In this document: positions 63,548 through 64,000 of the stretch, one piece after another
How the letters are laid out: each line of letters begins with the position of its first letter
Numbering within the stretch: position 1 is the first letter of the stretch
DNA from: an uncultured Roseateles sp.
GTDB taxonomy: Bacteria; Pseudomonadota; Gammaproteobacteria; Burkholderiales; Burkholderiaceae_C
DNA length: 64,000 nt
NCBI RefSeq assembly: GCF_913777145.1
Contig: NZ_CAJYPS010000014.1
Coordinates: 372,001 to 436,000, forward strand
Direction of reading: 5' to 3'
Translations under genes and position numbers: made by a program
Notes under the pieces: model-generated
What the model saw: the letters and a program-made list of their open reading frames with translations, nothing else
The model's database searches: none
What the model was told of the DNA's origin: nothing

Positions 63548-64000
63548 ATGAGTCTGCAACTGCTGAGCAACCGCCCCTTCGACCAGCTGCAGGTGGGCGA
63601 CAGCGCGTCGCTGACCCGGGTCGCCAGCGAGCAAGACATTGCGCTGTTCGCCGCCGTGTCCGGCGACATCAACCCGGCCCACATGGACCCGGCCTTCGCG
63701 GCCCAGGACCGCTTTGGCCATGTGATCGTGCACGGCTTGTGGACCGCAGCTCTGATCTCGGCGGTGCTGGGCACCGAGCTGCCCGGGCCGGGCACGCTCT
63801 ACCTGGGCCAGCAGCTGCGCTTCAGCCGGCCGGTGGCGCCGGGCGACACCATTACCGCGACGGTCACCGTGCTGTCCAAGGAGGAGGACCGGGGCCGGGT
63901 CTTGCTCGACACCCGCTGCACCAACCAGCGTGGCGAGGAGGTGCTCAGCGGCCAGGCCACGGTGCTGGCGCCGCGCGAGCCCATCGCCTGGCCGCGCCGG
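63548..64000 (+). CDS. MaoC-domain enoyl-CoA hydratase, 5' part of a longer gene (partial)
   Basis: 151 codons are in the window and the frame is still open at the edge. A hotdog-fold (R)-enoyl-CoA hydratase domain: VGDSASLTRVASEQDIALFAAVSGDINPAHMDPAFA contains the D-x-N-x-x-H catalytic motif, and FGHVIVHGLWTAALISAVLGTELPGPGTLYLGQQLRF follows. Wording and length resemble the N-terminal half of the bifunctional enoyl-CoA hydratase/phosphate acetyltransferase of Burkholderiales, so a Pta domain may continue outside the window. Nine bases after phaC, likely cotranscribed; it could provide (R)-3-hydroxyacyl-CoA for PHA. Confidence 0.85.
   Translation, partial: MSLQLLSNRPFDQLQVGDSASLTRVASEQDIALFAAVSGDINPAHMDPAFAAQDRFGHVIVHGLWTAALISAVLGTELPGPGTLYLGQQLRFSRPVAPGDTITATVTVLSKEEDRGRVLLDTRCTNQRGEEVLSGQATVLAPREPIAWPRR

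Noticed and set aside
60911-63733. 940-codon minus-strand open frame opposite catalase and phaC
   Set aside because: It crosses two clear plus-strand genes and has shadow-type composition.

Overview
The window is about 64 kb of very GC-rich, densely packed bacterial chromosome. Gene content and order (phenylacetate cluster with PaaR, ppc divergent from cdh-hemCDXY, an AlgZ/AlgR-type pair next to argH, a class I PHA synthase followed by a MaoC-type hydratase) point to a betaproteobacterium of the order Burkholderiales, probably of the Roseateles/Rubrivivax/Leptothrix type. No phage, insertion sequence, transposase or CRISPR array was seen; this reads as core chromosome with a few accessory genes.

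Layout. 1-5.5 kb: the end of a urease accessory gene (ureD), a small membrane protein, a secreted PAP2 phosphatase lipoprotein, a VOC protein, a nitronate monooxygenase-like flavoprotein and a secreted esterase. 5.6-12.25 kb: one giant minus-strand gene of 2,214 codons made almost entirely of 246 consecutive octapeptide units. 12.4-18.6 kb: TerC, a ketopantoate-reductase-like protein, an Mpo1-like protein, a YceI-like lipoprotein, a GNAT enzyme, moaA and a PfkB sugar kinase. 18.6-21.2 kb: a Tat-exported amidohydrolase with a Cys/His-rich tail and an unknown gene. 21.3-32 kb: the aerobic phenylacetate pathway (paaG, I, K, A, B, C, D, E, a TetR regulator, a periplasmic binding protein, paaZ). 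32-46 kb: an NlpC/P60 hydrolase, prpE, an AraC regulator, a SnoaL-like protein, bacteriohemerythrin, a secreted unknown, argH, a LytS/LytTR two-component pair with a coupled secreted protein, and ppc. 45.8-51.1 kb: cdh, hemC-hemD-hemX-hemY and two identical tRNA-Arg(ACG) genes. 51.2-59.2 kb: a LysR regulator divergent from a degenerate hydrolase and a MexEF-OprN-like RND pump. 59.3-64 kb: a membrane protein, a catalase, a PHA synthase and the start of a MaoC-domain hydratase.

How the genes work together. PaaK activates phenylacetate to its CoA thioester, PaaABCDE epoxidises the ring, PaaG isomerises the epoxide to the oxepin, PaaZ opens the ring and oxidises the aldehyde, and PaaI rescues dead-end CoA esters. 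The thiolase and beta-oxidation genes are not in the window. A near-consensus promoter with a perfect 14-bp palindrome just after its -10 box precedes paaG and is the obvious target of the TetR protein encoded downstream. PrpE, Ppc and PhaC link acyl-CoA, anaplerotic and storage metabolism. HemC, HemD, HemX and HemY form one heme-biosynthesis unit.

The most unusual items are: (1) the octapeptide-repeat giant, which has a nested 27-octad (216-residue, 648-bp) superperiod visible by eye, one 7-residue unit, and a C-terminal domain with two calcium-binding loops; (2) an 86-bp structured element present twice in the paa operon, whose two copies align without gaps and in which 14 of 16 differences fall in seven compensatory base pairs; and (3) a 77-bp insert between paaI and paaK flanked by ATGA, which keeps the genes coupled through a 26-codon ORF.
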